Shown: positions 16,364-25,848 of the stretch, piece after piece
Layout of the letters: each line of letters begins with the position of its first letter
Position numbering within the stretch: the stretch's first letter is position 1
DNA from: Pseudomonas sp. SCA2728.1_7
Lineage (GTDB): Bacteria > Pseudomonadota > Gammaproteobacteria > Pseudomonadales > Pseudomonadaceae
Direction: 5' to 3'
Length of the DNA stretch: 64,000 nt
Assembly (NCBI RefSeq): GCF_018138145.1
Contig: NZ_CP073104.1
Coordinates: 3,844,001-3,908,000, forward strand
Translations under genes and position numbers: made by a program
Notes under the pieces: model-generated
Told to the model about the DNA's origin: nothing
Seen by the model: only the letters and a program-made list of their open reading frames with translations
The model's database searches: none

Positions 16364-17164
16364 ATGAACAATCCGGGTTTGTTCCAATCTAGGTGGAACC
16401 TCGGCCGGCTGGTTCTGTGCAACGTAGTGCCGTTGGCGCTACTGGCTTTCTGGTTATGGCCTACGGGCAACGCGCTGTGTGTGATTTTCGACGAGTGGCT
16501 GTTCCGCTCGCTCAATGCACCGCTGGCCAGCAACCCGATATGGCTCCACATCTGGGCAATTGCAAGTCTGCGTCCGTTCGACATCGTCGTCGGCCTGATT
16601 CTGTTGACGCTGCTGATCAAGGGCGACTGGGTGTTCAAGGCCATTGACGTGCGTCGCGCGTTTTTCGGTTTTTTCTCGATCCTGCTGTTGATGGTGGTGA
16701 TCCGCGCGCTGTTTTCCAAGTTCGCCGACCATATGGACTGGCAGCACAGCAGCCCGTCGATGGTGCTGGAAGGCGCGGTGCATATCAGCGATTACTTCCC
16801 GCACTTGGAGAAAACCTGGGAGCTGAAGGATCGCTCGGGCCAGAGTTTCCCGGGTGACCACGCTTCGGTGTTGCTGATCTGGGCATTGTTCATGGGGGTG
16901 TTCAGTCGCACGGTTGGCCAGTTTGTGACGATCTGGGGCCTGGCGCTGTTGTTCATGCTGCCGCGCCTGGTGGCCGGCGCGCATTGGGGTCAGGACGATT
17001 ACATCGGCGGTGTGCTGCTGGCGGTGTGGGCGTTGGGTTGGGGTTACTACACGCCGTTTGCCTACCATGCGTCGAACTTTTGGCTGAAAGTGACAGCGCC
17101 GATCTTTGCGCTGCTGGGCAAGTTGCCGCTGGTTTCGCGGATGAGTGTGGTGCGTAGCGCCTGA
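16364..17164 (+). CDS. PAP2-family membrane phosphatase
   Basis: A 266-residue membrane protein of the PAP2 (type 2 phosphatidic acid phosphatase) superfamily. The three-part signature is seen as K-D-R (about residue 153), SFPGDHAS (the central PSGH-type motif) and RLVAGAHWGQD (SRxxxxxHxxxD-type motif). Several hydrophobic segments flank it. The PGDH variant is common in lipid A- or undecaprenyl-phosphate-related PAP2 proteins. ATG at 16364 has GGGAGGC upstream; an open extension to 16277 is not conserved in character. The substrate is likely a lipid phosphate in the inner membrane; the exact one is unknown. Confidence 0.87.
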   Translation: MNNPGLFQSRWNLGRLVLCNVVPLALLAFWLWPTGNALCVIFDEWLFRSLNAPLASNPIWLHIWAIASLRPFDIVVGLILLTLLIKGDWVFKAIDVRRAFFGFFSILLLMVVIRALFSKFADHMDWQHSSPSMVLEGAVHISDYFPHLEKTWELKDRSGQSFPGDHASVLLIWALFMGVFSRTVGQFVTIWGLALLFMLPRLVAGAHWGQDDYIGGVLLAVWALGWGYYTPFAYHASNFWLKVTAPIFALLGKLPLVSRMSVVRSA

Positions 17165-17200
17165 TTCCGAGCTGTCTTCGGCGAGGGCTGCGCCCTCGAT

Positions 17201-17262
17201 TCGCGAGCAGGCTCGCTCCCACATTGGAATGCAATCTCCTGTGGGAGCGAGCCTGCTCGCGA
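17201..17262. repeat. REPIN between PAP2 and hslR genes
   Basis: Inverted REP pair (TCGCGAGCAGGCTCGCTCCC and GTGGGAGCGAGCCTGCTCGC) about 20 bp apart, located between two convergent genes. Confidence 0.9.
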
Positions 17263-17296
17263 AGAGGCCAGCACCAACAACGCAAAAACGCCTCGC

Positions 17297-17704
17297 TTAC
17301 TCGTCGTTACTGCCGCCTCGAAACTTGAACAAATCCCGCCGCTGTTTTTTGCTCGGTTTGCCATCCGTGGTAACGCCCAGCGCCCCTGCCTTGCGCATTG
17401 CCGCAGCCGCTTCACGCTTGGCAATACTTGCCTCGGTCTCCGCATACAACGTCTGCGCCTCCGGTGCGCCGCGTCGCACAATCGACAACGCCTCAACCTT
17501 CACCGAGCGCACTTCAAATCCGGTACGAATCTCGAACTCATCGCCGATGCGTGGCTCTTTGCCAGGCTTGCAGCGCTCACCACGACAATGCACCTTGCCA
17601 CTCTCGATCGCTGCTTTGGCGAGGGCACGGGTTTTGTAAAAACGCGCAGCCCACAGCCATTTGTCGAGACGAACCTTGTCGTCCTCTTCCTGTTTTTGCG
17701 CCAT
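17297..17704 (-). CDS. hslR: Hsp15, S4-domain ribosome-rescue protein
   Basis: A 135-residue protein with an S4 RNA-binding domain at its N-terminus (VRLDKWLWAARFYKTRALAK). This is the HslR/Hsp15 family, which binds 50S subunits carrying nascent peptidyl-tRNA after premature dissociation. The C-terminus is basic (KPSKKQRRDLFKFRGG). The ATG at 17704 is preceded by AGGAATTC; the open frame up to 17809 is not part of the gene. It is divergent from the rimABK operon. Confidence 0.93.
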   Translation of the reverse strand: MAQKQEEDDKVRLDKWLWAARFYKTRALAKAAIESGKVHCRGERCKPGKEPRIGDEFEIRTGFEVRSVKVEALSIVRRGAPEAQTLYAETEASIAKREAAAAMRKAGALGVTTDGKPSKKQRRDLFKFRGGSNDE

Positions 17705-17820
17705 GTGAATTCCTCGTTCAGCCAGTAGTCGGAACTGTACTACCGTTTCTGTCGGGCGCAAGAACTCAGCCCTCCAGATAGACTGTGATCTTGGCCGGTG
17801 CATCGGCATGGAGTGATCGA

Positions 17821-18600
17821 GTGACTAAATTTCCATCTTCATTAATCTCGCCCAAGGCCGGTTGCCAGGGCTGCCAGCAAAGCGAGCCGCTGGGCTTCGA
17901 TTTTGCCTTCGCCTACCAACCCATCGTCGATCTGCGCGACCAGTCGGTTTTCGCCCACGAAGCGTTGGTTCGAGGTGTGGCCGGTGAAGGCGCACTCAGT
18001 GTGCTGGATCAGGTTACAGAAGATAACCGCTACCGTTTCGACCAGCTCTGCCGGACCCGCGCCATCGAAGGCGCGGCCAATCTAAATATGCAGACACACT
18101 TGTCGATCAACTTCATGCCCAACGCGGTCTATCGTCCAGAGCTGTGTATTCGCAGTACGCTCGAGGCGGCAAAAAAACATCATTTCCCTATCGACCGGCT
18201 GATTTTCGAAACCCTGGAAAGCGAGCACGTAGATAACTATCGCCATTTGACCAATATTCTGCGTGAATACCGCGAATTCGGCTTCAAGACCGCCATCGAC
18301 GATTTCGGTGCCGGTTATTCGGGGCTCAATCTGCTGGCTGATTTCCAACCGGACCTGATCAAACTCGACATGGCGCTGATCCGCGATGTCGATCAAGACC
18401 GTGTTCGTCAGGCGATCGTTCGGGGGATTGTCACAATCTGTGCGGAGTTGGACGTTACAGTCATTGCCGAAGGCATTGAGAGCGCCGGTGAACGAGATTT
18501 CCTGGCGGACTGTGGAATATTTCTGATGCAGGGCTACTGGTTCGCCAAACCTGCATTCAAAGCGTTGGCCCAGGTTTCACCTGAGGCCTGGACACGTTAA
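17821..18600 (+). CDS. rimA: RimA, EAL-domain c-di-GMP phosphodiesterase
   Basis: A 259-residue stand-alone EAL domain. The catalytic signatures are readable: EALVRG (EAL), LSINFMP, ETLES, TAIDDFGAGYSGL, IKLD and VIAEGIE, so it should hydrolyse cyclic di-GMP. It is followed at once by rimB and rimK, the operon described in P. fluorescens in which RimA and RimB tune the ribosomal modification enzyme RimK. The preferred start is GTG at 17821 with GGAG 7 bases ahead; an upstream ATG at 17785 would add 12 residues without similarity. Confidence 0.9.
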   Translation: MTKFPSSLISPKAGCQGCQQSEPLGFDFAFAYQPIVDLRDQSVFAHEALVRGVAGEGALSVLDQVTEDNRYRFDQLCRTRAIEGAANLNMQTHLSINFMPNAVYRPELCIRSTLEAAKKHHFPIDRLIFETLESEHVDNYRHLTNILREYREFGFKTAIDDFGAGYSGLNLLADFQPDLIKLDMALIRDVDQDRVRQAIVRGIVTICAELDVTVIAEGIESAGERDFLADCGIFLMQGYWFAKPAFKALAQVSPEAWTR

Positions 18601-18616
18601 TCGTTGGTTTTTTCTA

Positions 18617-19096
18617 TTGAAGACATTTGATCATTTGACCGTTGTCGGTCTGCGCGAGTGGGTGGCGCTCCCTGATCTGGGAGTCGCGGGCCTGCGAGCG
18701 AAAATCGACACCGGCGCCAGCACCTCCAGCCTGCATGCCACCGACATCGAGCCGTTCGAACGCGACGGCGAGAAATGGGTGCGTTTCACCGCGCACCTGG
18801 GCACGGTGGTGCAGTTGCGTCACCGCCGCTGCGAAGCGCCACTGGTGACGCGCAAAACCATCAAAAGCTCCAACGGCCATGCCCAGGAGCGCTATGTGAT
18901 CAGCACCACTCTGGCTTTGGGTGATCGGGTCTGGCCGATCGAGTTCACCCTCGCCTGCCGCAAATCCATGCGCTATCGCCTGCTGCTCGGTTCCAAAGCC
19001 CTGATCGATGGCCAACTGGTCGTCAATCCGGGCATCAAGTATGTACAAGACAAGCCGGTGTTCCCGGTATCTACCTCCTCCACAGGTGTTGCATGA
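18617..19096 (+). CDS. rimB: RimB, retropepsin-like protease of the rim operon
   Basis: A 159-residue protein of the RimB (putative ATP-dependent zinc protease, retropepsin-like) family. The DTGAS motif at residues 31-35 ([14 protein letters not shown]) is the aspartic-protease-like signature. In the P. fluorescens Rim system RimB counterbalances RimK's glutamylation of ribosomal protein S6. The start appears to be TTG at 18617 with no convincing ribosome-binding site, so expression may depend on rimA translation. It overlaps rimK by 4 bp (ATGA). Confidence 0.88.
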   Translation: MKTFDHLTVVGLREWVALPDLGVAGLRAKIDTGASTSSLHATDIEPFERDGEKWVRFTAHLGTVVQLRHRRCEAPLVTRKTIKSSNGHAQERYVISTTLALGDRVWPIEFTLACRKSMRYRLLLGSKALIDGQLVVNPGIKYVQDKPVFPVSTSSTGVA

Positions 19097-19998
19097 AGAT
19101 CGCTGTGCTGTCGCGGAACCCGCGTCTGTATTCCACCCGCCGTCTGGTCGAAGCCGGAACCGAGCGCGGGCACGAAATGGTAGTGATCGACACCTTGCGC
19201 GCCTACATGAACATCGCCAGCCACAAGCCGCAGATCCACTATCGCGGCAAACCGCTGGAAGGCTTTGATGCGGTGATCCCGCGGATCGGCGCGTCGGTGA
19301 CGTTTTATGGTTGCGCGGTGTTGCGCCAGTTCGAAATGATGGGGGTGTTCCCGCTCAACGAATCGGTGGCGATTGCTCGCTCGCGGGACAAGTTGCGTTC
19401 GCTGCAACTGCTGTCGCGGCGCGGCATCGGTCTGCCGGTGACCGGGTTTGCCCACTCGCCGGATGACATTCCCGATTTGATCGACATGGTCAACGGCGCG
19501 CCGCTGGTGATCAAAGTACTGGAAGGCACCCAGGGCATCGGCGTGGTGCTGTGCGAAACCGCCACGGCGGCAGAGTCGGTGATCGAGGCGTTCATGGGTC
19601 TGAAGCAGAACATCATGGTTCAGGAATACATCAAGGAAGCGGGCGGCGCGGATATTCGTTGTTTCGTGGTCGGTGACAAAGTCATCGCAGCAATGAAGCG
19701 CCAGGCCAAACCGGGTGAGTTCCGTTCAAATCTGCATCGCGGCGGAAGCGCCAGCCTGATCAAGATCACCCCGGAAGAACGCATGACCGCGTTGCGTGCG
19801 GCCAAGGTCATGGGCCTCGCGGTGGCGGGTGTGGATATCCTGCGCTCGAACCACGGGCCGCTGGTGATGGAAGTGAACTCGTCGCCGGGGCTGGAAGGGA
19901 TCGAGACCACCACCGGCAAGAATGTGGCGGGGATCATCATTGAGCATCTTGAGAAGAATGGCGGGCCGAATATGACCCGCACCAAAGGCAAGGGCTAA
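19093..19998 (+). CDS. rimK: RimK, ribosomal protein S6 glutamate ligase
   Basis: A 301-residue ATP-grasp ligase. RimK adds glutamate residues to the C-terminus of ribosomal protein S6, changing proteome output during niche adaptation in P. fluorescens. Visible elements include the N-terminal pre-ATP-grasp domain ([10 protein letters not shown]), the ATP-grasp lysine region [17 protein letters not shown], the [17 protein letters not shown] strand and the metal-binding [14 protein letters not shown]. The length is typical. It is the last gene of rimABK, followed by a MITE-like repeat before the convergent envZ. Confidence 0.96.
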   Translation: MKIAVLSRNPRLYSTRRLVEAGTERGHEMVVIDTLRAYMNIASHKPQIHYRGKPLEGFDAVIPRIGASVTFYGCAVLRQFEMMGVFPLNESVAIARSRDKLRSLQLLSRRGIGLPVTGFAHSPDDIPDLIDMVNGAPLVIKVLEGTQGIGVVLCETATAAESVIEAFMGLKQNIMVQEYIKEAGGADIRCFVVGDKVIAAMKRQAKPGEFRSNLHRGGSASLIKITPEERMTALRAAKVMGLAVAGVDILRSNHGPLVMEVNSSPGLEGIETTTGKNVAGIIIEHLEKNGGPNMTRTKGKG

Positions 19999-20013
19999 AG
20001 CGAAGAGCAAGAG

Positions 20014-20334
20014 CCCCTCACCCTAACCCTCTCCCGAAGGGAGAGGGGACTGATTGGGGGATATTGGAGAACTACGCCGACCTGATCCTGCTGTGCCGAA
20101 TCCATAATCGACTCGGTCATTCAGGTCGATGTATAACGCAAGACACCTCGGTCTGCCCCTCTCCCTCCGGGAGAGGGGCCGATTGGGGGATGGTTAAGAG
20201 ATACGCCGACTTGATCTTGCTTTACCGGATCCATAATCGACTCAGTCTTTCAGGTCGATGTATGACGCAAAACACCTCGGTCGGCCCCCTCTCCCTCCGG
20301 GAGAGGGCTGGGCGGGCGGCGTTCCGATGAGGGG
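20014..20334. repeat. MITE-like element 2, two-unit array (class A core)
   Basis: Two tandem copies of the ~130-bp class A core, each with GATACGCCGACTTGATC or a close variant, ATCCATAATCGACTC and CAGGTCGATGTATGACGC, framed by CCCTCACCCTAACCCTCTCCC on the left and a variant end GGGCTGGGCGGGCGGCG on the right. It fills the 346-bp gap between the convergent rimK and envZ; no gene is visible there. Confidence 0.82.
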
Positions 20335-20344
20335 CTTTTGGGGG

Positions 20345-21658
20345 TTAGACGGCGTCTCTTGGTAACATCAACCCCAGCGGCAACCTCACCCGCGCCTCCA
20401 GCCCTCCCCCGGACCGGTTACGCAATTCAACATTGCCGCCATGCATCGAAGCAATCCGCTTCACAATCGCCAAACCCAACCCTGTGCCCTTGCCGCCTCG
20501 GGCACGATCGCCACGGGTAAACGGGTTGAAGATCGCCTCCAGCTCCGAAGGATCAATCCCCGCACCACGGTCCATCACGCTCAGCACCACATACGGCGCA
20601 CTGACGTCACCGGACACATAAGCCGCGACTTCAACGTGACCGCCGGCATGGTTCAAGGCGTTGCCGATCAGGTTGTTCAGCAAGCGTTTCATCGATACCC
20701 GACGCAGCGGAAACGGCTGGATCGGCTCCAGACGCAAACGCACTTTCTCTTCATTCTGGTTGTACGGCGCCGCGACCTCGCGCACCAGGTCAGTCAGATC
20801 CACCTCTTCCACCGACTCGTCACGACCGTCGCGGATGAACGCGAGGAACTGGTCGAGAATCGCGTCCATGTCTTCGATATCGCGGACCATGTCATCGGTC
20901 AGGTCATTGCGATCGCCCATCAGCTCCAGCGAAAGCCGCAAGCGGGTCAACGGTGTACGCAAGTCATGGGACACGCCGGCCAACATCAACTCGCGCTCGC
21001 GTCCGGCCTGCTCGACGTCTTCGGCCATCTGGTTAAAAGCGCGATACACCTCGGTCATCTCACTCGGTGTATCGCTGATCGGCAGACGCACACTGCGACC
21101 CTGACCGAGCTGCCGGGCGGCGTAGACCAAGCGTTTCAATGGCTGGTTGAGCTGGCTGACGAAAATCCATGCCGACGCCGTCGACAACAAGCCAATGGCG
21201 AGGAACCAGCCGAGCACGTTCCAGATTTTCTGGCCGCGCAACGGATGCGGATACAGCGGCACTTTCAGCCAGCCGTCACCGAGGCTCGGCGCGCGGACCC
21301 ACAACGCCGGCGGCGAGTGCATGCGTAAGCGTACTTCGGTGTCGGCGCCCAACTCCGCCTGCATCTGTCGCTGGTAGATTTCGCTGTACGGCCAATGCTG
21401 CTCGCCTTCCGGCACACCGGCGCCCACGACCCGAATCAGGGTGGCGGCATCAGCGATCTTCGCGCGGTTTTCTTCATCGGCGGCCCAATAGGCACGCAGC
21501 GTCAGGGCGACGCCGTGGCTGTATTGGCGGTCCACCAGCACGTCCTCGTTCATCAACAGATAAACCAGGGTCAGCGCCTTGGAAAACAGCACGACGATAA
21601 GCACCAGCCAGAGGGTGCGGGAGAAAAAACTTTGGGGGAACCAGACAGGGGTTTTCAT
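20345..21658 (-). CDS. envZ: EnvZ, osmolarity sensor histidine kinase
   Basis: A 437-residue inner-membrane histidine kinase. It has a first membrane segment near residues 15-36, a periplasmic domain to about 145, a second segment at 148-168, a HAMP region, the dimerisation/phosphoacceptor motif GVSHDLRTPLTRLRL with His231, and a HATPase domain with N (NNLIGNALNHAG), G1 (DRGAGI) and G2 (GGKGTGLGLAI) boxes. It lies downstream of ompR as in other gammaproteobacteria. It phosphorylates OmpR in response to osmotic and envelope conditions. Confidence 0.94.
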   Translation of the reverse strand: MKTPVWFPQSFFSRTLWLVLIVVLFSKALTLVYLLMNEDVLVDRQYSHGVALTLRAYWAADEENRAKIADAATLIRVVGAGVPEGEQHWPYSEIYQRQMQAELGADTEVRLRMHSPPALWVRAPSLGDGWLKVPLYPHPLRGQKIWNVLGWFLAIGLLSTASAWIFVSQLNQPLKRLVYAARQLGQGRSVRLPISDTPSEMTEVYRAFNQMAEDVEQAGRERELMLAGVSHDLRTPLTRLRLSLELMGDRNDLTDDMVRDIEDMDAILDQFLAFIRDGRDESVEEVDLTDLVREVAAPYNQNEEKVRLRLEPIQPFPLRRVSMKRLLNNLIGNALNHAGGHVEVAAYVSGDVSAPYVVLSVMDRGAGIDPSELEAIFNPFTRGDRARGGKGTGLGLAIVKRIASMHGGNVELRNRSGGGLEARVRLPLGLMLPRDAV

Positions 21659-21673
21659 CTATAACCGCTACAC

Positions 21674-21768
21674 ACTTGCAGGAGCGAGCAATGCTCGCAT
21701 ATTGCGGATTGCGAGTCTGCGGGGCGGGTCATTCAACCCGGGCCCGACAGACCCGCTCCTACAAATCG
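21674..21768. repeat. Degenerate REP-like inverted pair
   Basis: TTGCAGGAGCGAGCAATGCTC at the left and GACAGACCCGCTCCTACAAA at the right form a weak inverted pair, a different REP subtype from the others. It fills the gap between ompR and envZ. Confidence 0.5.
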
Positions 21769-21772
21769 CCGA

Positions 21773-22513
21773 TCACTTGGTGGCGGCGCCATCCGGTACA
21801 AACACGTAGCCCACGCCCCAGACAGTCTGGATGTAACGTGGTTTCGATGGATCAGGCTCGATCATGCGGCGCAGACGGGAAATCTGCACGTCGATGGAAC
21901 GCTCGAGGGCATCCCACTCGCGGCCACGGGCCAGGTTCATCAGTTTGTCGCGGGTCAGCGGCTGACGCGCGTTCATCACCAGGGCCTTGAGTACCGCAAA
22001 CTCACCGGTGGTGAGCATGTGCACTTCGTCGCCGCGCTTCAGTTCGCGGGTGGCCAGCGACAACACGTAATCACCGAAGGTGACATTTTCATCTTCACTG
22101 CCCGGCGCGCCCGGTACCGGTGCGGCTTGACGACGCAGGACGGCTTTGACCCGGGCCATCAGCTCGTCCGGGTTGAACGGCTTGGCCAGATAATCGTCAG
22201 CGCCCAGTTCCAGGCCCTTGATGCGGCTCAGCTCGTCGCCCTTGGCGGTGAGCATGATGATCGGAATCTGGTTGTTCGCGCCACGCAGGCGGCGGCAGGC
22301 GGTCAGACCGTCTTCGCCGGGCAGCATCAGGTCGAGGACGACCAGATTGAAAACTTCACGCGACAGCAGACGATCCATCTGTTCGGTGTTCGGTACGGTA
22401 CGGGCACGGTAGCCCTTGCTGACGAAAAAACGTTCCAGCAGGCTGCTCAGCCCCGGATCGTCGTCAACGATGAGAATTTTTTCGCCTTCAGCAGTTTGTG
22501 CAGTGCTGCTCAT
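21773..22513 (-). CDS. ompR: OmpR, response regulator
   Basis: A 246-residue OmpR-family regulator. The receiver domain has the acidic pocket (DDDP at residues 17-20), phosphoacceptor Asp61 (VVLDLMLPGEDG) and conserved Lys; the C-terminal winged helix (ELKRGDEVHMLTTGEFAVLKAL ... VWGVGYVFV) binds DNA. Paired with envZ downstream on the same strand. Controls porin and osmotic genes in the family. Confidence 0.96.
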   Translation of the reverse strand: MSSTAQTAEGEKILIVDDDPGLSSLLERFFVSKGYRARTVPNTEQMDRLLSREVFNLVVLDLMLPGEDGLTACRRLRGANNQIPIIMLTAKGDELSRIKGLELGADDYLAKPFNPDELMARVKAVLRRQAAPVPGAPGSEDENVTFGDYVLSLATRELKRGDEVHMLTTGEFAVLKALVMNARQPLTRDKLMNLARGREWDALERSIDVQISRLRRMIEPDPSKPRYIQTVWGVGYVFVPDGAATK

Positions 22514-22871
22514 TGGATGCTCCTTTTAGCTCGGCGCGCATTATGGCGTAGCTGCCGTTATACGCACCGTGTGCATTGTTAGCAGATTTTTCCTTCACTG
22601 CCAGAAAACCGGGGTTTATGCCTACAGACTGCAACGCCCCCGAATGACAGAACGCTGGTTATAATGCGCGGCGTTTTGTGCCAGGCAACGTCTGAATCGT
22701 TACCGCAGGTGGCAGGCTTTTTTTCCTGTCGTGCGCAGTAATTGTTCGATTTCACGGGTCAATGGGCTGCCTTTTGACCCAGGCAGCGGCAATTTTCTAG
22801 CCGCTCAACCAGACTCCGGGCCTTTATTTCCGTGCCTGCGAGCCTGATTTCACACTATGTCAGGTGGTTTT
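22514..22871. promoter_or_regulatory. Divergent ompR/tex promoter region
   Basis: A 358-bp gap between divergent genes with no supported ORF. A strong TATAAT hexamer at 22660-22665 (GGTTATAATGCG) is oriented for tex, though no good -35 is at the right distance. A GGCAGG...CCTGTC inverted pair around a T run lies near 22710-22730. The tex leader would be about 200 nt long. Confidence 0.45.
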
Positions 22872-25196
22872 ATGGACAGCATCAACAGCCGCATTGCCGA
22901 GGAACTCGGCGTACGCCCACAACAGGTCGAAGCGGCCGTCGCGCTACTCGATGAAGGCTCTACCGTTCCCTTCATCGCCCGTTACCGGAAAGAAGTCACC
23001 GGCAGCCTCGATGACACCCAGTTGCGTCATCTGGAAGAGCGCCTGCGCTACCTGCGAGAACTCGACGAACGGCGCATCAGCATCCTCGCCAGCATCGAAG
23101 AGCAAGGCAAACTCACCCCTGCCCTCGAGCGCGACATCAAACTCGCCGACACCAAGACCCGCCTCGAAGACTTGTACCTGCCGTACAAGCAGAAGCGCCG
23201 CACCAAGGGTCAGATCGCCCTGGAAGCCGGCCTCGGCGACCTGGCGGATGGCCTGTTCAACGACCCGAACCTGGCCCCGGAAACCGAAGCCGCGCGCTTC
23301 GTCGACGCCGAAAAAGGCGTGGCCGATGTGAAAGCCGCGCTGGAAGGCGCCAAGTACATCCTCATGGAGCGCTTCGCCGAAGACGCCAGCCTGCTGGAAA
23401 AACTGCGCAACTACCTCAAGCAGGAAGCCACCCTCAGTGCCCGCGTCATCGCCGGCAAGGAAGAGGAAGGCGCCAAGTTCCGCGATTACTTCGAACACGA
23501 CGAACCGCTGAAAAGCATGCCGTCGCACCGCGCGCTGGCGATTTTCCGTGGCCGCAACGAAGGCATCCTCAGCTCCGCGCTGAAAGTCGGCGACGAGCTG
23601 CCGGGCACCATGCACCCGTGCGAAGGCATGATCGGCCAGCAATTCAACATCCAGAATCAGAACCGCCCGGCCGACAAATGGCTCGGCGAAGTGGTGCGCT
23701 GGACCTGGAAGGTCAAGCTCTACACGCACCTGGAAACCGACCTGCTCGGCGAACTGCGTGACGGTGCCGAAACCGAGGCGATCAACGTGTTCGCGCACAA
23801 CCTGCACGACTTGCTGCTGGCCGCGCCGGCAGGCCCGCGCGCCACCCTGGGCCTCGACCCGGGCCTGCGTACCGGCTGCAAGGTCGCCGTGGTCGACTCC
23901 ACTGGCAAACTGCTCGATCACGCCACGGTTTACCCGCACGTGCCGCACAACAAATGGGATCAGACCATCGCCATCCTGGCCGCCCTGTGCGCCAAGCATT
24001 CGGTTGACCTGATCGCCATCGGCAACGGCACTGCCAGCCGCGAGACCGACAAACTGGCGATCGAGCTGATCAAAAAATACCCAGCGATGAAAATGACCAA
24101 AGTCATGGTCTCCGAGGCCGGTGCATCGGTGTACTCGGCATCGGAACTGGCGGCCAAGGAATTCCCGGATCTGGACGTGTCGATCCGTGGCGCGGTGTCC
24201 ATCGCCCGTCGCTTGCAGGATCCACTCGCCGAGTTGGTGAAAATCGACCCGAAATCCATCGGTGTCGGCCAGTACCAGCATGACGTCTCGCAGCTGAAAC
24301 TGGCGCGTGGTCTGGACGCTGTGGTCGAGGACTGCGTGAACGCCGTCGGCGTTGATGTGAACACCGCTTCGGTGGCGCTGCTGGCGCGGATCTCCGGCCT
24401 CAACGCAACGCTGGCGCAAAACATCGTCGCTCACCGCGACGAACACGGCGCGTTCAAAACCCGTGCAGCGCTGAAGAAAGTCGCACGTCTGGGCGAAAAA
24501 ACCTTCGAACAGGCCGCCGGTTTCTTGCGCGTGATGAACGGCGACAACCCGCTGGATTCCTCGGCGGTGCACCCGGAAGCCTATCCGCTGGTGCAGCGCA
24601 TTGCCGCTGAAACCGACCGTGATATCCGTTCGTTGATCGGCGATGCAAGCTTCCTCAAGCGTCTGGATCCGAAGAAATTCACCGACGAGACCTTCGGTCT
24701 GCCAACCGTGACCGACATCATCCAGGAACTGGAAAAACCGGGCCGCGACCCGCGTCCTGAGTTCAAGACCGCCGAATTCCAGGAAGGCGTCGAAGATCTG
24801 AAAGACCTGCAACTGGGGATGATCCTCGAAGGCGTGGTGACCAACGTGACCGCGTTCGGCGCATTCGTCGACATCGGCGTGCATCAGGACGGTCTGGTGC
24901 ACATCTCGGCGCTGTCGGAGAAGTTCATCAAGGATCCGCGCGAAGCGGTGAAGGCCGGTGATGTGGTGAAAGTGAAGGTCATGGAAGTCGACATTCCCCG
25001 CAAACGCGTTGGCCTGTCGATGCGCATGGGCGACACCCCGGGCGAGAAAATCGACGGCGCCCGTGGCTCGCGTCCGGGCTCGGCCCAGCGCCAGCCTTCG
25101 AACAACGCGCCACGCAAGGAAACCGCGACCGCCGCACCAGTGAACAACGCGATGGCCTCGCTGTTCGCCAATGCCAAGCAGTTGAAGAAACGCTGA
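22872..25196 (+). CDS. tex: Tex, S1-domain transcription accessory protein
   Basis: A 774-residue Tex protein. Domains in order: N-terminal helical HTH region, a YqgF/RNase H-like domain ([19 protein letters not shown]), helix-hairpin-helix modules ([15 protein letters not shown]) and a C-terminal S1 RNA-binding domain ([21 protein letters not shown]). Tex binds nucleic acid and affects transcription and stress survival. ATG at 22872 has AGGTGG just ahead; an ATG five codons earlier is possible. The last base of its stop starts the next gene. Confidence 0.95.
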   Translation: MDSINSRIAEELGVRPQQVEAAVALLDEGSTVPFIARYRKEVTGSLDDTQLRHLEERLRYLRELDERRISILASIEEQGKLTPALERDIKLADTKTRLEDLYLPYKQKRRTKGQIALEAGLGDLADGLFNDPNLAPETEAARFVDAEKGVADVKAALEGAKYILMERFAEDASLLEKLRNYLKQEATLSARVIAGKEEEGAKFRDYFEHDEPLKSMPSHRALAIFRGRNEGILSSALKVGDELPGTMHPCEGMIGQQFNIQNQNRPADKWLGEVVRWTWKVKLYTHLETDLLGELRDGAETEAINVFAHNLHDLLLAAPAGPRATLGLDPGLRTGCKVAVVDSTGKLLDHATVYPHVPHNKWDQTIAILAALCAKHSVDLIAIGNGTASRETDKLAIELIKKYPAMKMTKVMVSEAGASVYSASELAAKEFPDLDVSIRGAVSIARRLQDPLAELVKIDPKSIGVGQYQHDVSQLKLARGLDAVVEDCVNAVGVDVNTASVALLARISGLNATLAQNIVAHRDEHGAFKTRAALKKVARLGEKTFEQAAGFLRVMNGDNPLDSSAVHPEAYPLVQRIAAETDRDIRSLIGDASFLKRLDPKKFTDETFGLPTVTDIIQELEKPGRDPRPEFKTAEFQEGVEDLKDLQLGMILEGVVTNVTAFGAFVDIGVHQDGLVHISALSEKFIKDPREAVKAGDVVKVKVMEVDIPRKRVGLSMRMGDTPGEKIDGARGSRPGSAQRQPSNNAPRKETATAAPVNNAMASLFANAKQLKKR

Positions 25197-25579
25197 TGGA
25201 AATTCCAGCCGGGCTCGTCGAGAGCGCGTTTTTCAAGCTGTTGGGCTGCCGCCTGCACAGCCTGGAAACCGGGGTGGCGCAAGTCGCCCTGGTGCTGGAA
25301 CCGAAACTGCGCAACCGCGGCGGCAAATTGCACGGTGGCGCGCTGTTCAGTCTGGTCGACATCGCCATGGGGCTGGCCTGTTCCAGCACCCACGGCTTCG
25401 ATCAGCAGAGCGCGACCATCGAGTGCAAGATCAACTATATCCGCGCCGTTTCCGACGGCGAGGTGATGTGCACGGCGCGGGTGATTCACCCGGGCCGGCG
25501 CACGTTGGTGGTCGAAGCCGACGTGATGCAGGGCGACAAACTGGTCGCAAAAGCGCAAGGCACGTTCGCTGTCCTGTAG
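25196..25579 (+). CDS. PaaI-family hot-dog thioesterase
   Basis: A 127-residue hot-dog thioesterase. The segment NRGGKLHGGALFSLVDIAMGLA is the PaaI/YdiI-type active-site helix (HGG plus Asp). It hydrolyses aromatic or fatty acyl-CoA esters in the cytoplasm; the substrate is unknown. The ATG shares one base with the tex stop, showing translational coupling. A REPIN follows. Confidence 0.87.
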   Translation: MEIPAGLVESAFFKLLGCRLHSLETGVAQVALVLEPKLRNRGGKLHGGALFSLVDIAMGLACSSTHGFDQQSATIECKINYIRAVSDGEVMCTARVIHPGRRTLVVEADVMQGDKLVAKAQGTFAVL

Positions 25580-25621
25580 CTTGTGGTCATCAATTTGAGT
25601 TAATTTCGGCGCAACGAATCC

Positions 25622-25710
25622 TGTGGGAGCGAGCCTGCTCGCGAAGAGGGTGTATCAGCAATGCAGATGTTGGCTGACACACCGCCTTCGCGAGCAGGCT
25701 CGCTCCCACA
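25622..25710. repeat. REPIN downstream of the tex operon
   Basis: Inverted REP pair (TGTGGGAGCGAGCCTGCTCG and CGAGCAGGCTCGCTCCCACA) with a ~45-bp spacer, in the 269-bp gap before gshA. Confidence 0.9.
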
Positions 25711-25848
25711 GGGATTGTGCAGTTCCTGACTGACCGGCAAATGGCCTGCCGCTACAAAACCAGGCGAAAACGCCAGTTTCAACTTCACCCTTGTAGACCG
25801 TCCTGCCCACCCCCATATTGGGGCGACTGACGCGTGAAGGAATCCAAA

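Noticed and set aside
22944..24902. 652-codon minus-strand frame opposite tex
   Set aside because: Low-information antisense frame; tex has all expected domains on the plus strand.
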